Assembly (NCBI RefSeq): GCF_014836955.1
Contig: NZ_JACSPV010000002.1
Location: forward strand, 124,001-188,000
Direction: 5' to 3'
Length of the DNA: 64,000 nt
Origin: Bacillus norwichensis
Lineage (GTDB): Bacteria; Bacillota; Bacilli; Bacillales; Bacillaceae_C
The position numbers were made by a program, and so were the translations under genes. The notes below the pieces were generated by a model. That model had not been told where the DNA came from, did no database searches, and worked only from the letters and a program-made list of their open reading frames with translations. How positions within the stretch are numbered: position 1 is the first letter of the stretch; every line of letters starts with the position of its first letter. This document shows positions 1-11,390 of this stretch, in pieces.

Positions 1-1
1 A

Positions 2-1750
2 ATTCATACAATTGTAGGTGCTGGAAAAGCGGAAGGTTCGATGGATGCAGGAAATATGCTGAAGCCCATGCTTGCAAGAGGAGAGCTCCACTGCATTGGA
101 GCGACAACTTTGGATGAATATCGATTGTATATAGAAAAAGATGCTGCATTAGAGAGACGTTTTCAAAAGGTGCTTGTTCCGGAACCCACCCTGGAAGATA
201 CGATCTCCATTTTACGTGGATTGAAGGAAAGATTTGAAATTCACCATGGGGTCAATATTCATGACAGAGCACTTGTAGCAGCAGCAACTTTATCGGACCG
301 TTACATAACGGATCGTTTTTTACCGGATAAAGCGATTGATGTTATTGATGAAGCCTGCGCCAATATACGTGTGGAGATTGACTCCATGCCAAGTGATCTG
401 GATGAAATTACAAGAAGGGTCATGCAGCTTGAAATCGAAGAGGCGGCCTTGAGGAAAGAGGAAGACGAAGCAAGCAAAGAACGGCTTGAACTGCTGCAAA
501 AGGATCTCGCTGACCTAAAGGAAAAGGCAAATGAAATGAAAGCGAAATGGGAAAAAGAAAAAAGTGAAATTTCCAGCATTCAAGAAAAGCGGGAGCAGTT
601 GGAGAAACTTCGCAGGGAACTGGAAAAAGCGGAGAACGAATATGATTTGAATCGTGCTGCCGAGCTTCGTCATGGGCGTATCCCGGCTTTAGAAAAAGAG
701 CTGAAGCAAGTAGAAGGACAAGAGCGAAATGAGTCACGCCTTGTAAAAGAAGAAGTGACAGAAGATGAAGTAGCAGCTATTATTTCCAGATGGACAGGTA
801 TTCCCATTACAAAGCTTGTTGAAGGTGAGCGGGAAAAACTGCTCAGGCTTGAAAGTATATTGCATGAACGCGTTATAGGACAGGACGAGGCAGTGGAGCT
901 TGTGAGTAATGCCGTGTTGCGGGCAAGGGCAGGAATCAAAGATCCAAACCGCCCAATTGGATCTTTCATATTTCTTGGCCCCACCGGTGTTGGAAAAACT
1001 GAATTGGCAAAAGCATTGGCGGAAACACTGTTTGATAGTGAAGAGCAGATGATTCGCATCGACATGTCCGAATATATGGAGAAACATGCAGTATCCCGCC
1101 TGATTGGAGCGCCGCCAGGCTATGTAGGGTATGAGGAAGGCGGACAACTGACAGAAGCTGTCAGAAGGAAGCCATATTCAGTTGTTCTGCTCGATGAAAT
1201 TGAAAAAGCGCATCCGGAAGTGTTCAATATTTTACTGCAAGTGCTTGATGATGGCCGAATTACTGATTCTCAAGGGAGAAGGATTGACTTTAGAAATACG
1301 GTTATTATCATGACTTCCAATATTGGGTCGGCATTCCTGTTGGAACGGGAGCATAATGGAGACCAAATAGATGAGAAAACGAAGGATCTTGTTCTTGGAC
1401 AGCTGAGGGCTTCTTTTCGTCCAGAATTCCTTAACCGAGTGGATGATATTATTTTGTTCAAACCACTAAGTATGGAGAACATCAAAGGAATTGTTACCAA
1501 GCTCGTGATAGAACTCCAGGAGCGATTGCGCGATCAGCATATCCAACTCGAGATGACGGAGGAGGCAAAAGCATTTATCGCTCGCGAAGCCTATGACCCG
1601 GTATACGGAGCCCGGCCTTTAAAACGGTATTTGCAAAGCAAAATTGAAACAGGCCTGGCTAAGGAGATTATTTCCGGCCAAGTCCATCCCTTCGACACGG
1701 TCATTGTCGATCTTCAGGGGGATGAACTGAAAATAAGCGTTGAAAAATAA
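2..1750 (+). CDS. clpB: ATP-dependent disaggregase ClpB, C-terminal 582 residues (5' end cut by window)
   Basis: ClpB is a hexameric AAA+ chaperone that, with DnaK, pulls polypeptides out of aggregates in the cytoplasm. The reading frame is open from base 2, so the N-domain and first Walker A lie outside the window. What remains is the second half of the first ATPase domain, a long Glu/Lys-rich coiled-coil middle domain (about residues 130-250 of the fragment), and a complete second ATPase domain with Walker [11 protein letters not shown], Walker [11 protein letters not shown] and the terminal [10 protein letters not shown] motif. The coiled-coil insertion separates it from ClpA, ClpC and ClpE. 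A strong terminator follows directly. B. subtilis lacks clpB, but other bacilli carry it at this position upstream of fabH. Confidence 0.97.
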   Translation: MHTIVGAGKAEGSMDAGNMLKPMLARGELHCIGATTLDEYRLYIEKDAALERRFQKVLVPEPTLEDTISILRGLKERFEIHHGVNIHDRALVAAATLSDRYITDRFLPDKAIDVIDEACANIRVEIDSMPSDLDEITRRVMQLEIEEAALRKEEDEASKERLELLQKDLADLKEKANEMKAKWEKEKSEISSIQEKREQLEKLRRELEKAENEYDLNRAAELRHGRIPALEKELKQVEGQERNESRLVKEEVTEDEVAAIISRWTGIPITKLVEGEREKLLRLESILHERVIGQDEAVELVSNAVLRARAGIKDPNRPIGSFIFLGPTGVGKTELAKALAETLFDSEEQMIRIDMSEYMEKHAVSRLIGAPPGYVGYEEGGQLTEAVRRKPYSVVLLDEIEKAHPEVFNILLQVLDDGRITDSQGRRIDFRNTVIIMTSNIGSAFLLEREHNGDQIDEKTKDLVLGQLRASFRPEFLNRVDDIILFKPLSMENIKGIVTKLVIELQERLRDQHIQLEMTEEAKAFIAREAYDPVYGARPLKRYLQSKIETGLAKEIISGQVHPFDTVIVDLQGDELKISVEK

Positions 1751-1780
1751 AAATAACTCGCCGGCACGGCGAGTTATTTA
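1751..1780. terminator. Bidirectional terminator between clpB and yjzD
   Basis: A perfect AATAACTCGCCG / CGGCGAGTTATT hairpin with A/T-rich flanks lies right after the clpB stop. It can serve both clpB and the convergent small gene. Confidence 0.85.
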
Positions 1781-1960
1781 TTGTTCTTCTGTTGGTTGGG
1801 CAGGTATCAATGCAGAGATGATAAAAATCAAAATAACTGCGAAGACGCCCAAAGTTGTTGCAGTTCCAAAATCATAGCTTGATCCAATCATGGAGCCCGC
1901 GACATACATTAGCATGTTTACAAGTAGAAGTGTCCAGAAAATCATCATTATAAATCTCAA
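1778..1960 (-). CDS. yjzD: YjzD-like small membrane protein (DUF2929 type)
   Basis: A 60-residue protein with two hydrophobic stretches (about residues 4-25 and 33-52) and a short polar tail. Size, topology and position next to yjaV match B. subtilis YjzD. No biochemical role is established for the family. It is transcribed toward clpB and shares its terminator hairpin. An ATG start is used; the GGAGGG about ten bases upstream is a plausible ribosome-binding site. Confidence 0.75.
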   Translation of the reverse strand: MRFIMMIFWTLLLVNMLMYVAGSMIGSSYDFGTATTLGVFAVILIFIISALIPAQPTEEQ

Positions 1961-2146
1961 CTATGTTCCCTCCATTCCAGAGCTTCTCTATGTATTTCAC
2001 TTAATCAATATTATTTTCCACCACGTAAGTATATCATAAATGAGCCCGGCGTTACAATCATCCATAGTTAAATAAAGAGAAAAGAGGTCAGTCCCCTATA
2101 AATGTGCATACGATAATTTAAGAATGTGCAAAAAGGGGTTGCTGCA

Positions 2147-2758
2147 ATGAAAACCGCTGTATTATTCGGAGCCCGCCAGTCCTTCGGTTTTGAATTATGT
2201 TCTGTGCTCCTTGAAAAAGGCTATGAAGTATTCGCAATTGACCACCAAGATTGGATAACGGATCAGCAGGAAGAAAACTGGCTGCTTATTGGAAGAAATG
2301 CAAATGTAAGATACAGGGAATTGAGCAATGAAAAGGAGTTCATACATCAAACTTTAATGGAAGAAGAATGCCTTTATATTATACCAACTATAGATTATTT
2401 CAACCGTTGCAACACAAATGTTAGAGAGCAGCTGCTTGCACAGTTGCAAGGGTTTTTAGAACATAAAAACATCAAAGAATGCCTGTTGCTGATTCATCCG
2501 CATGCTACTGAGAGGAAGCAATCTTCATTCGCTGGGAAGCTAGTTACGCTTATTGAATTATTAAAACAAATGCATCATGTCCAGGAGTTCTGTCTTTCCG
2601 ATATTCTCTGTGAAGAAAAAACATCGGCACCGGAAAATGAAACATGGGACAACACAGGAGAAAACATGGTAGCTCTTGATAAGGGCTATATTTCCAACGC
2701 TACAAAGAAGGTACTTCGTTATATGGAACAGAAAAAATTGCTAGAGAACGACAGTTGA
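2147..2758 (+). CDS. yjaV: YjaV-like NAD(P)-binding-fold protein
   Basis: A 203-residue protein that opens with KTAVLFGARQSFGFELC, a beta-strand plus degenerate glycine motif typical of a Rossmann N-terminus. No complete GxxGxxG is visible, so nucleotide binding is inferred. Position between clpB/yjzD and fabH and overall length match B. subtilis YjaV, whose function is unknown. ATG 2147 is preferred over an upstream in-frame GTG because it follows AAAAGGGG at normal spacing. The competence genes med and comZ, found between yjaV and fabH in B. subtilis, are absent. Confidence 0.7.
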   Translation: MKTAVLFGARQSFGFELCSVLLEKGYEVFAIDHQDWITDQQEENWLLIGRNANVRYRELSNEKEFIHQTLMEEECLYIIPTIDYFNRCNTNVREQLLAQLQGFLEHKNIKECLLLIHPHATERKQSSFAGKLVTLIELLKQMHHVQEFCLSDILCEEKTSAPENETWDNTGENMVALDKGYISNATKKVLRYMEQKKLLENDS

Positions 2759-2765
2759 AATAGTG

Positions 2766-2794
2766 GTGACAGGTTTATGAACAAATGGTATAAT
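2766..2794 (+). promoter_or_regulatory. Sigma-A promoter of fabH
   Basis: GTGACA at 2766-2771 and TATAAT at 2789-2794 are separated by 17 bases. The -10 box runs directly into the FapR operator. Confidence 0.75.
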
Positions 2795-2812
2795 TAGTAC
2801 CAAGTCTTAATA
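2794..2812 (+). promoter_or_regulatory. FapR operator upstream of fabH
   Basis: TTAGTACCAAGTCTTAATA closely resembles the known B. subtilis FapR operators (TTAGTACC...GTCTTAA). It overlaps the -10 box and start point, the expected place for repression that is relieved by malonyl-CoA. A second operator lies before fabI at 26368. Confidence 0.88.
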
Positions 2813-2864
2813 GAAGATAATAAATTTGGGTTTTCATAAGGAACGGAAAGAAGGGACATTTTCT

Positions 2865-3797
2865 ATGAATGCAGGAATAATTGGAGTCGGAAAGTACATA
2901 CCCGAACGGGTGTTAACCAATCAAGAACTGGAAACAATGGTGGATACTTCCGATGAATGGATTAGGACACGAACCGGCATTGAAGAAAGAAGAATTGCAT
3001 CGGATGATGTGAATACATCTGATATGGCTTATGAAGCTGCAAAAAAAGCCCTGAAAAATGCGGAAGTTGGTCCGGAAGATATCGATATGATCTTAGTTGC
3101 GACAGTAACACCTGACCATCCATTCCCTTCTGTTGCGTGTATGCTTCAGGCGAGACTTGGCTGTGTCAATGCTTCAGCAATGGATGTCAGTGCTGCGTGT
3201 GCTGGATTCATGTATGCGGTGGCGACAGCAAAACAATTCATTGAGGCTGGCTCAAGTAAAAATATTTTAGTTGTCGGCGTGGAGAAGCTTTCCAAAGTCA
3301 CCGACTGGAATGATAGAAATACAGCTGTCCTTTTTGGTGACGGAGCGGGTGCGGTTGTCATGGGACCTGTTTCTGACGGACGCGGAGTCTTGGCGTTTGA
3401 CCTCGGGGCTGATGGGACAGGCGGAAAGTATCTTTATCAGGAAAAATATATTATGATGAATGGTAGGGAAGTTTTCAAGTTTGCGGTAAGGCAAATGGGA
3501 GAGTCATCTGTTAAAGTATTGGAGAAAGCAGGTCTTACAAAAAATGATGTAGATCTGTTAATTCCCCATCAGGCAAATATCAGGATTATGGAAGCGGCTA
3601 GACAAAGACTGGAATTGCCAGAGGAGAAAATGTCCAAAAAAATTCATAAATATGGAAACACATCTTCCGCATCTATTCCAATGGTTATTGCCGACGAAGT
3701 GGAAGCTGGAAAAATAAAAGATGACGATTTAATCGTGCTGGTCGGATTTGGCGGTGGGCTCACATGGGGAGCTATTGCTATAAGATGGGGCCGTTAA
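2865..3797 (+). CDS. fabH: Beta-ketoacyl-ACP synthase III (FabH)
   Basis: FabH condenses acetyl- or branched acyl-CoA with malonyl-ACP, the first step of type II fatty acid synthesis, and sets the iso/anteiso content of the membrane. The 310-residue protein carries the nucleophilic Cys112 in [10 protein letters not shown], the His motif PHQANIR and the Asn motif KYGNTSSAS, giving the full Cys-His-Asn triad. An in-frame TTG 39 bases upstream would add an uncharacteristic leader; ATG 2865 follows GAAGGGA and matches family N-termini. The gene is preceded by a FapR-controlled promoter and followed by fabF after a 237-base gap. Confidence 0.97.
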   Translation: MNAGIIGVGKYIPERVLTNQELETMVDTSDEWIRTRTGIEERRIASDDVNTSDMAYEAAKKALKNAEVGPEDIDMILVATVTPDHPFPSVACMLQARLGCVNASAMDVSAACAGFMYAVATAKQFIEAGSSKNILVVGVEKLSKVTDWNDRNTAVLFGDGAGAVVMGPVSDGRGVLAFDLGADGTGGKYLYQEKYIMMNGREVFKFAVRQMGESSVKVLEKAGLTKNDVDLLIPHQANIRIMEAARQRLELPEEKMSKKIHKYGNTSSASIPMVIADEVEAGKIKDDDLIVLVGFGGGLTWGAIAIRWGR

Positions 3798-4034
3798 GGA
3801 AAGCGGAAGAGTCCACGAGCGGTGCATAGACTGGAGTCCTTTATATTAAGGGAATAAGGTGGCAGCACCCACGAGGGTTCATGACCGATACTTGTCATTT
3901 AAAACTTGCAATTGTACTTCCTGTCCATCAAAATTGGACAAAATAAAAAAGCTTAACTTAATCTGAAAATGGATGCTTTACTTTTTTAAGCAAGTAATAT
4001 CTTCTTAAGAGGGGCAGAAAAGGAGATGAACAAA
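3798..4034 (+). other. Intergenic spacer between fabH and fabF
   Basis: The spacer is longer than usual for this operon. It contains an imperfect hairpin around AAAAAGCTTAA / TTTTTTAAGC (3946-3994) and a GC-richer stretch (3798-3890) with no open frame. No second FapR site or clear promoter was seen. Confidence 0.5.
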
Positions 4035-5273
4035 TTGAACAGAAGAGTTGTCGTTACAGGTTTGGGAACTGTCTCTCCTGTAGGAAACGATGTAGAAACT
4101 TCATGGAATAATATTTTGGCTGGAAAATCGGGAATTGGTCCTCTTACAAGGCTAAATCCTGAAAATTATTCAGCTAAAGTGGCAGCAGAAGTAAAGGATT
4201 TTGAAATTGAAAGCATTATTGAAAGAAAAGAAGCGCGTAAAATGGACCGCTTTACTCATTATGCACTTGCTTCTGCCTTGATGGCAGTAAAAGACGCGCA
4301 ATTGGACATCAATGAGAGCAATGCAGATCGAATCGGTGTCTGGATTGGATCTGGGATTGGCGGGATGGAAACTCTCGAAAATCAGTTTGAGATTTTTCAA
4401 AAGAGAGGCTATCGTCGGGTCAGTCCATTCTTCGTTCCAATGATGATTCCTGACATGGCTACTGGGCAGGTCTCTATCTATCTTGGAGCCAAAGGAGTCA
4501 ACTCTTGTACAGTAACAGCATGTGCTACAGGTACAAACTCCATTGGGGATGCTTTTAAAGTCATTCAACGCGGAGATGCGGATGCTATGATTGCTGGGGG
4601 AGCAGAAGCGCCTATAACACAAATGGCGGTTGCGGGTTTTTGCGCGAATACAGCTCTTTCCACAAATCCTGACCCTAGTACTGCAAGCAGGCCGTTTGAT
4701 TTAAACAGGGACGGCTTTGTAATTGGAGAAGGTGCGGGAGTCCTCGTTCTTGAGGAGCTTGAACACGCATTGAACCGCGGGGCAAACATATATGCAGAGA
4801 TTGTTGGATATGGTTCTACCGGCGATGCCTATCATATCACTGCTCCGGCTCCAGGCGGCGAAGGCGGTGTACGGGCTATGAAAATTGCGTTAAAAGATGC
4901 AGGACTCGCTCCTGAAGACATCGATTATATTAACGCTCATGGTACAAGCACACCATATAATGACAAATATGAAACTGCCGCTGTTAAAGAAGTATTCGGT
5001 GATTATGCAAAACAGGTTGCGATTAGTTCAACCAAGTCAATGACGGGCCATCTTCTTGGCGCCGCAGGAGGGGTTGAAGCAATTTTCTCTGCCCTTGCTA
5101 TAAGAGACGGAATTCTTCCTCCTACAATCAATTATGAAACACCTGATCCTGATTGTGATCTTGATTATGTACCAAATGAAGCAAGGAAAAAAGAGATTAA
5201 TGCAGTAATTAGCAACTCACTCGGATTTGGCGGACATAATGCCACTATTGCGTTAAAAAAATATAATGCGTAA
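4035..5273 (+). CDS. fabF: Beta-ketoacyl-ACP synthase II (FabF)
   Basis: FabF elongates acyl-ACP with malonyl-ACP and adjusts chain length and unsaturation. The protein has the active-site Cys in TACATGTNS (about residue 163) and the two catalytic His residues in [10 protein letters not shown] and [10 protein letters not shown], giving a Cys-His-His triad. The start is taken as TTG 4035: it yields [11 protein letters not shown] like other FabF proteins, and GGAG ends nine bases upstream. The in-frame ATG at 4026 abuts the ribosome-binding site and is unlikely. Length 412 residues fits the family. A terminator follows immediately. Confidence 0.95.
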   Translation: MNRRVVVTGLGTVSPVGNDVETSWNNILAGKSGIGPLTRLNPENYSAKVAAEVKDFEIESIIERKEARKMDRFTHYALASALMAVKDAQLDINESNADRIGVWIGSGIGGMETLENQFEIFQKRGYRRVSPFFVPMMIPDMATGQVSIYLGAKGVNSCTVTACATGTNSIGDAFKVIQRGDADAMIAGGAEAPITQMAVAGFCANTALSTNPDPSTASRPFDLNRDGFVIGEGAGVLVLEELEHALNRGANIYAEIVGYGSTGDAYHITAPAPGGEGGVRAMKIALKDAGLAPEDIDYINAHGTSTPYNDKYETAAVKEVFGDYAKQVAISSTKSMTGHLLGAAGGVEAIFSALAIRDGILPPTINYETPDPDCDLDYVPNEARKKEINAVISNSLGFGGHNATIALKKYNA

Positions 5274-5307
5274 AAAAAACAGCTCCTGCTTTGGAGCTGT
5301 TTTTTTA
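5274..5307 (+). terminator. fabF terminator
   Basis: The ACAGCTCC / GGAGCTGT hairpin is followed by a T tract. Confidence 0.9.
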
Positions 5308-5355
5308 CGCACTTTTTCTTGTTTCACCCGTAGGATATGAAGGGAGGGATGCAAA

Positions 5356-6156
5356 ATGGGGATAATCCGGACTGACACTTGGTTAGAGGAACACTTCTCC
5401 AATCCGATGGAGCTATGTAAGCTGGCTTCACCGGATGTCGATAACCATGCCCAATATTATCAATATTTAAGACGATTCGGGATGTATCAGCCTTCAAGAA
5501 CAACACATGATATGTTCAGCAAGCTCAAAGAATTGAAGGCATGGGAGCACATGAAGAAGTTCTATACAAAATATAAAAAAATCTGGAGGGCACCGGAAGT
5601 AGATGTTTATATTTTTCCGATTGAACCGACTCGGCAATTCATGCGGGACCTTAAAGGGCGATCAGGATTGACATTTCCACGGAAAATTTTCTTGTTCCTT
5701 TCACCTGTAGATGATGTGAAAATATGGGAATCATTGCTTGTACACGAATTTCATCATGCTGTGAGGATGAAGCGTTATAAAAAGGACCCGGAAGAATACA
5801 CTTTGCTTGATTCACTCATGTTTGAAGGGCTTGCAGAACATGCCGTGCAAAAATATTGCGGAAAAGAATACACAGCTGAATGGCTAGGTTTTTATGAACA
5901 AGATCATCTCCAGCATTTCTGGAATAGAGTGTATAAGGATCATCTCCAGTTGAAAAAGAAACATCAGTTGCACGATGATCTTCTTTTTGGAAGAAGGGGC
6001 ATTCCAAATATGATGGGATATGCTTTAGGAGGAGATATTGTAAAAGAATATGTTCGAAAACAGCCGTTGACTGTACAGGAATCGTTCAATATTTCATCAG
6101 ACCGTATTCTAGAGAATAGTCATTATAATAGCGATATAGAGGAGGCTTCTGAATAA
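5356..6156 (+). CDS. yjaZ: YjaZ-like DUF2268 putative zinc protease
   Basis: A 266-residue soluble protein of the DUF2268 family, sitting right after fabF as in B. subtilis. The signature is HEFHH (about residue 130) with a downstream acidic motif FEGLAEH, together resembling the HExxH...E zinc site of gluzincin metalloproteases. Proteolytic activity has not been established for the family and is inferred from the motif. No signal peptide is evident, so it probably acts in the cytoplasm. ATG 5356 follows GGAGGGATGCAAA. Confidence 0.85.
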   Translation: MGIIRTDTWLEEHFSNPMELCKLASPDVDNHAQYYQYLRRFGMYQPSRTTHDMFSKLKELKAWEHMKKFYTKYKKIWRAPEVDVYIFPIEPTRQFMRDLKGRSGLTFPRKIFLFLSPVDDVKIWESLLVHEFHHAVRMKRYKKDPEEYTLLDSLMFEGLAEHAVQKYCGKEYTAEWLGFYEQDHLQHFWNRVYKDHLQLKKKHQLHDDLLFGRRGIPNMMGYALGGDIVKEYVRKQPLTVQESFNISSDRILENSHYNSDIEEASE

Positions 6157-6311
6157 ACGGAGGCCGCTTTCTTTTGCAATCCTCTCAAGACTTTAAAATA
6201 TTTGATTCTGATACCTGAAACACGCACTTATAGACATGATTAGAGACCTTTTGAATATATATGGTGTAAGACAAGCTTTCGTTAATAAGTATGATTTTCC
6301 GGGGGACCGCC

Positions 6312-6521
6312 ATGCTCTATAGAACAGCCGTTTATTTAATAGGATTTGGTCTATCCGTTGTCGGAGGAATCAATATTGTTGCCTACTTGAACCTCTTGTC
6401 GATGGGATACAGCTACTCATATTACTTTTTGTATATTGGCAGGCGTCCTGAGTGCTATTTAGCTATTGCCGGTCTTTTCTTGATCTGGCTTTCTGTATAC
6501 GGGTTCAATCCCGAGGAATAA
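6312..6521 (+). CDS. Small membrane protein of unknown function
   Basis: A 69-residue protein with two predicted membrane segments (about residues 4-27 and 46-63) joined by a Tyr-rich loop with SYSYYF and the basic GRRPE. The ATG at 6312 has GGGGGA six bases upstream, better than an upstream alternative start. It lies between yjaZ and yjbA. The family is not recognised. Confidence 0.65.
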   Translation: MLYRTAVYLIGFGLSVVGGINIVAYLNLLSMGYSYSYYFLYIGRRPECYLAIAGLFLIWLSVYGFNPEE

Positions 6522-6610
6522 CTGATTACCCGATGATGGATTCACAGGAATAAATTAACTGCAGCCTGCCCATACTGAAAAACAAATAGTTATGAAGTGA
6601 GGGGTTAAGG

Positions 6611-7360
6611 ATGCTTTATCTTCATGATGTATGGGTCAATTGGTTTGAAGGGGAAGAAAATGGTTATAATGTTTGCCATTTTCATGAATGGAGAAGAGGG
6701 GAAGATGTCATAGAACTTCTCGATCAAGTTCCGTTATTGTACATTGAGCATCTCTTATTTGACATGATTGAAAACGATATGGCCGACATACCTCAAGAAT
6801 TATTAAATGACATTTACCAAAAAGCTTATTTAAGAAAAAATCATGAGCGTATTGCGCTCGACTCATGCTTCGTTGTTACGGATGGACAAGGTATATTGGC
6901 GGTAGACACGATGGGATATTCGATTCCGCTCAGGAAAAGCAGGCTGATTCCCCGTCAGGAACAACTTGTATTTGAAATGATCGACGAGAACGAACCAACA
7001 AAATATAAGTTTAAAGAGGTAAGTAAAAAGAAGGAATATCATATTCTTTCACCTGATCCCATCCTGATGCGGGGGTTAACACGCAGGGAGCGCCATTTGA
7101 AACAGCTTCTGTTTATGGCTCTTGACCAGTTGTATAATTCTAAGAATACTGCGGAAGTCAGATACTGGTATACTGAATGGTGTCCACACCTTTATTCAGA
7201 GATTCAAACTATGGATTTTGAAATTGTGTGGAATAACCTCTACGAGGAGATGAAAGAAGGCTGGACGGAAAAACACCAATCGCTTTGTGAAAATATGGTG
7301 AAGGGGCAGCCTTTCTTTGAAAAGCTATGGGAAATGGAATATGATTCAAAGGTCAATTGA
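6611..7360 (+). CDS. yjbA: YjbA family protein (UPF0736)
   Basis: A 249-residue soluble protein beginning [19 protein letters not shown], strongly like YjbA/UPF0736, a conserved Bacillus family of unknown function normally found just before trpS. No catalytic motif is evident. Acidic and aromatic residues are abundant and there is no signal peptide or membrane segment. The ribosome-binding site GAGGGG precedes the ATG. In B. subtilis the app peptide-transport operon lies between yjaZ and yjbA; here it is absent. Confidence 0.88.
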   Translation: MLYLHDVWVNWFEGEENGYNVCHFHEWRRGEDVIELLDQVPLLYIEHLLFDMIENDMADIPQELLNDIYQKAYLRKNHERIALDSCFVVTDGQGILAVDTMGYSIPLRKSRLIPRQEQLVFEMIDENEPTKYKFKEVSKKKEYHILSPDPILMRGLTRRERHLKQLLFMALDQLYNSKNTAEVRYWYTEWCPHLYSEIQTMDFEIVWNNLYEEMKEGWTEKHQSLCENMVKGQPFFEKLWEMEYDSKVN

Positions 7361-7482
7361 TTGCATCTTTACAAAGGATCAGAGGAAGGAAATCAACGAG
7401 GTTTTCTTCATCTGGTCTTTTTGGATATAGGAAATATAAAATTCTATGCTTGTTATCAGATTATACTGTGCCAAGATCCTAT

Positions 7483-7850
7483 TGACTAGCAGATCGCCTA
7501 TCCTCCATCGGCTCCAAAGTCCAGAACGTACGGGTGCAGGAAGAGCGACAGAGCATCGCGTTTTTGCCTGTCGAAGTACACAGAAAGTCCTAGTGCTTGC
7601 GAAGCGACAGATGCCGACGAGTGCATTGGCTCGGGGGCATAAATCGAAACTACGCCTTTTTCACCGCACTCTCGTACTTCATGTTTCCTTTATCTTGTCG
7701 GAGTCACTATTGTCTAGTTACAGACAGAAGGAGATCGAGGTTGCTTCGGGCAATCTAATAAAGTCAACGAACGACTTCAATGGATTGCTCTCCGACGGGA
7801 CAGGATCTCCTAGTGCCGCCAGCGGTCAAACGCCGTTTTCCACATTTTAG
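7483..7850. repeat. GC-rich diverged repeat cluster with AGCGACAG hairpins
   Basis: The 626-base gap between yjbA and trpS holds GC-richer non-coding sequence. Two hairpin cores (AGCGACAG at about 7543 and GAAGCGACAG at 7601-7610) share flanking words such as CGTAC..GG.GCA and AGTGCTTGCGAAG with sequences near 16.0 kb and 24.0 kb. An open frame spans it but has repeat-like composition and no ribosome-binding site, so it is not called as a gene. Confidence 0.6.
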
Positions 7851-7935
7851 CTCAGTCTGTAAGTCAATGAACAGGCACTTGTGTTTTTGTTCCCATACTG
7901 AGAGCTGAAGCGAACTAAATTGTAGTCCGCAAAAA

Positions 7936-7975
7936 TAGCTGTCATAGAAAAACTCTTCTCCATGACAGCTTTCTT
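7936..7975 (-). terminator. trpS terminator
   Basis: Read on the minus strand, AGCTGTCAT...ATGACAGCT forms a hairpin followed by ATTTTTG, just past the trpS stop. Confidence 0.8.
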
Positions 7976-7986
7976 CTGCTTATGGG

Positions 7987-8985
<999 letters not shown>

Positions 8986-9311
8986 TCATCATACCAAAGC
9001 ACAAACGCCCAATGATTATCCCGATTTTCAGGGAAACACTGAAGGGCGCAAAAGCGGTATACCTATAAATATGTATGTTTTTATTAAGAGCTCTCGTTTG
9101 GGGTATACGTGATAAAATCGTAGTACCCAGAGCTTTAAAAACAAAAAATAAATGTGTATGTACTTGCGAATATAAAAAATCCAGCCTGTTTTTCAAAAAG
9201 GAAAATGGTGATAGAGCAGTCAACTTAGTCTCTTTTTTGTTAACGTGATTCACGGAAAGCAGGCAAGCAAATCTCCGCAAACTCTAAACAGAATTTTAAT
9301 CTATCTTAATA

Positions 9312-9340
9312 ATTATAGCGGCTGGATACTTGACAATCAA
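9312..9340 (-). promoter_or_regulatory. Likely sigma-A promoter of trpS
   Basis: On the minus strand TTGATT and TATAAT are separated by exactly 17 bases. The transcript would carry a long leader (about 9300 to 8974) of unknown structure. The leader includes a GC-rich inverted segment near 9001-9060 and the word AGGTATACCGC, which only loosely resembles a T-box. Confidence 0.6.
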
Positions 9341-9480
9341 GCCGGCGTGCTGTTTCATCTGACTTTAGAGCTAATCAAGCAGGAAAAAACAATCATTTCA
9401 ATATCATGAAATTATTGCTAAAATAGTATTGTAATGAATGAATAATAGATTTGTGCTAGATAAAAGGAGCGTAGAATAAC

Positions 9481-10686
9481 TTGAGATTTAGAAGGCTGAT
9501 GGCCACAGCGGGAGTGGTCGGTGCGTTGGCGCTTACAGCTCACCCGGCAATGGCGCAGGGGGATAAGCAGATACACTCTAATTCGACAAGAACAAATGCA
9601 ATCGCGATGAAAGCTCTTCCTCTTGATTCACCTCGTTTCGTGTACGATTCCGGTCTGACATTTGAATATCCGGATGCAGTCCGCGGGATTTACGTAACAG
9701 GAAATTCAGCAGGAGGGAACCGCTTTGATGAACTGTTGAAGTTAACGGAGTCAACGGACTTAAACGCAATGGTTATAGATATTAAAGATGACTGGGGCAA
9801 TGTAACATTTGAAGGCGACAAAGATTCACCATACGCCAAGATTGGAAAGAGTTATATAAAGAACCCAAGAGCAATGCTTGAAAGAATGGAAGAGAAACAG
9901 GTTTATCCAATTGCGAGAATTGTTGTTTTTAAAGACTCCATTTTACCTAAGGAAAATCCAGAGCTTTCTTTCCAGGATGGAGGAAAAATATGGGTAAATG
10001 GACGGGGAGAAGCCTTTGTCAATCCATTTTTAAAAGAAGTGTGGGATTATAACATTGGAATTGCCATCGAGGCTGCAAAACTCGGATTTAAGGAAATCCA
10101 GTTTGACTATGTCAGATTCCCGGAAGGTTTTGAGAATCGGGATAGTCAGCTTAAATATGGAATGGGCGAGTATAAGGATATGAAAGAGGACAACGTGCAA
10201 AAACGTGTGCATGCTGTTACTGACTTTGTTACTTATGCGCGTGAAAAATTGAAGCCTTATGGCGTAAAGATTTCAGTGGATATATTCGGTTACACTGCTA
10301 CTTTGCCGGAAGCTCCAGGAATTGGACAGAACTTCGGCAAAATTTCTGAGAATGTCGATGTGATTTCATCCATGATTTACCCAAGTCATTGGACATCCTA
10401 TTTCGGTATAGACAAACCAGATTTGGAACCTTATAAACTTGTTCATGAATATGCAAAAGTGGAAAATGAAAAGCTATCAAAGTTGAAAAATCCACCGATT
10501 TCAAGGCCTTGGCTGCAAGACTTTACAGCTTCATATTTAGGAAGCGGAAATTATCGTGTATATGGCAAAACAGAAGTGGAGGAACAGATCAAAGCCCTTT
10601 ACGATTCCGGAATTGAAGAATATTTGTTGTGGAATGCAGGCAACACCTATTCTCCTGGGGTGGACTATACTCCGGAAACCGAATAA
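9481..10686 (+). CDS. Secreted putative glycoside hydrolase (DUF4015-like)
   Basis: A 401-residue exported protein. The N-terminus has a basic start, a hydrophobic core and an AMAQ cleavage site at about residue 25. The body resembles the DUF4015 putative glycosidase family with a TIM-barrel fold: GIYVTGNSAG, an acidic motif in MVIDIKDDWGN, IQFDYVRFPEG and KISVDIFGYT fit strands ending in acidic residues. The substrate is unknown; cell-wall or extracellular polysaccharide is an inference. The TTG start at 9481 is chosen because it supplies the basic residues of the signal peptide and follows AAAAGGAG. Confidence 0.8.
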   Translation: MRFRRLMATAGVVGALALTAHPAMAQGDKQIHSNSTRTNAIAMKALPLDSPRFVYDSGLTFEYPDAVRGIYVTGNSAGGNRFDELLKLTESTDLNAMVIDIKDDWGNVTFEGDKDSPYAKIGKSYIKNPRAMLERMEEKQVYPIARIVVFKDSILPKENPELSFQDGGKIWVNGRGEAFVNPFLKEVWDYNIGIAIEAAKLGFKEIQFDYVRFPEGFENRDSQLKYGMGEYKDMKEDNVQKRVHAVTDFVTYAREKLKPYGVKISVDIFGYTATLPEAPGIGQNFGKISENVDVISSMIYPSHWTSYFGIDKPDLEPYKLVHEYAKVENEKLSKLKNPPISRPWLQDFTASYLGSGNYRVYGKTEVEEQIKALYDSGIEEYLLWNAGNTYSPGVDYTPETE

Positions 10687-10994
10687 AAGCAATGAAAGCA
10701 TGAATGAAAAAATAATAACAGGTTATATTATATGAAGAAATCGTTCAAAAGAGGATGTTTCAAGTCGCCTTTTTAGGGGTAAAAATATGTTAAGGGTTAG
10801 TATAACAGAATGAAATCCATTAGGAATACAGTATATAAAAATTCCAAATAAGTCTATTCATTAAAGAGAAAATAGTGTATAATACATAGTATAAAGTGTT
10901 TCATAATACTAATTTTAATTTGGATGATTTTATTAAAACTGAGCAAAATCAACCCTTAATATATTTCAAAATAAAATGGGAGTGTGCTTAAAAT
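10687..10994 (+). promoter_or_regulatory. Long spx upstream region with a candidate promoter
   Basis: The 308-base gap before spx has no gene. A TATAAT at about 10877 preceded by an A/T-rich region is a plausible sigma-A start. In B. subtilis spx has several promoters, including PerR- and YodB-repressed ones; operators for those were not identified here. Confidence 0.4.
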
Positions 10995-11390
10995 ATGGTC
11001 ACATTATACACTTCACCGAGTTGTACTTCGTGTAGAAAAGCTAGAACGTGGTTAGAAGAGCAGAACATTCCATATACTGAACGCAATATCTTCTCTGAGC
11101 CATTGAGCCTTGAAGAAATCAAAGAGATATTACGGATGACTGAGGACGGTACAGATGAAATTATTTCAACACGTTCTAAAGTATTCCAAAAGCTCAATAT
11201 CGATTTGGACTCTTTGCCGCTTCAACAATTGTTTGACATCATCCAAAAGAACCCAGGGTTGTTGCGCAGACCGATTATATTGGATGAAAAACGTCTTCAG
11301 GTTGGTTACAACGAAGATGAAATCAGACGTTTCTTACCGCGTAAAGTGAGAACTTATCAGCTGCGCGAAGCACAGAAAATGGTCAACTAA
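10995..11390 (+). CDS. spx: Global stress regulator Spx
   Basis: Spx binds the alpha C-terminal domain of RNA polymerase and switches on thiol/oxidative stress genes. The 131-residue protein belongs to the ArsC/Spx thioredoxin-like family with the redox switch C10-T-S-C13 and the [19 protein letters not shown] core. It is nearly the length of B. subtilis Spx. Its proteolytic control partners are in this window: mecA follows directly, and the ClpXP adaptor gene spxH (yjbH) is 5 kb downstream. Confidence 0.98.
   Translation: MVTLYTSPSCTSCRKARTWLEEQNIPYTERNIFSEPLSLEEIKEILRMTEDGTDEIISTRSKVFQKLNIDLDSLPLQQLFDIIQKNPGLLRRPIILDEKRLQVGYNEDEIRRFLPRKVRTYQLREAQKMVN

Noticed and set aside
2760-2864. comZ between yjaV and fabH, as in B. 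subtilis
   Set aside because: The gap is about 100 bases and is filled by promoter and FapR operator; no short competence frame is present.
7446-7850. Open frame of 134 codons between yjbA and trpS
   Set aside because: It lies entirely in the GC-rich hairpin repeat, has no ribosome-binding site and reads as low-information Arg/Ser-rich sequence.
9001-9065. T-box motif in the trpS leader
   Set aside because: Only ACCGC matches; the tRNA-contacting TGG and the rest of the 14-base motif are missing, so no T-box is called.
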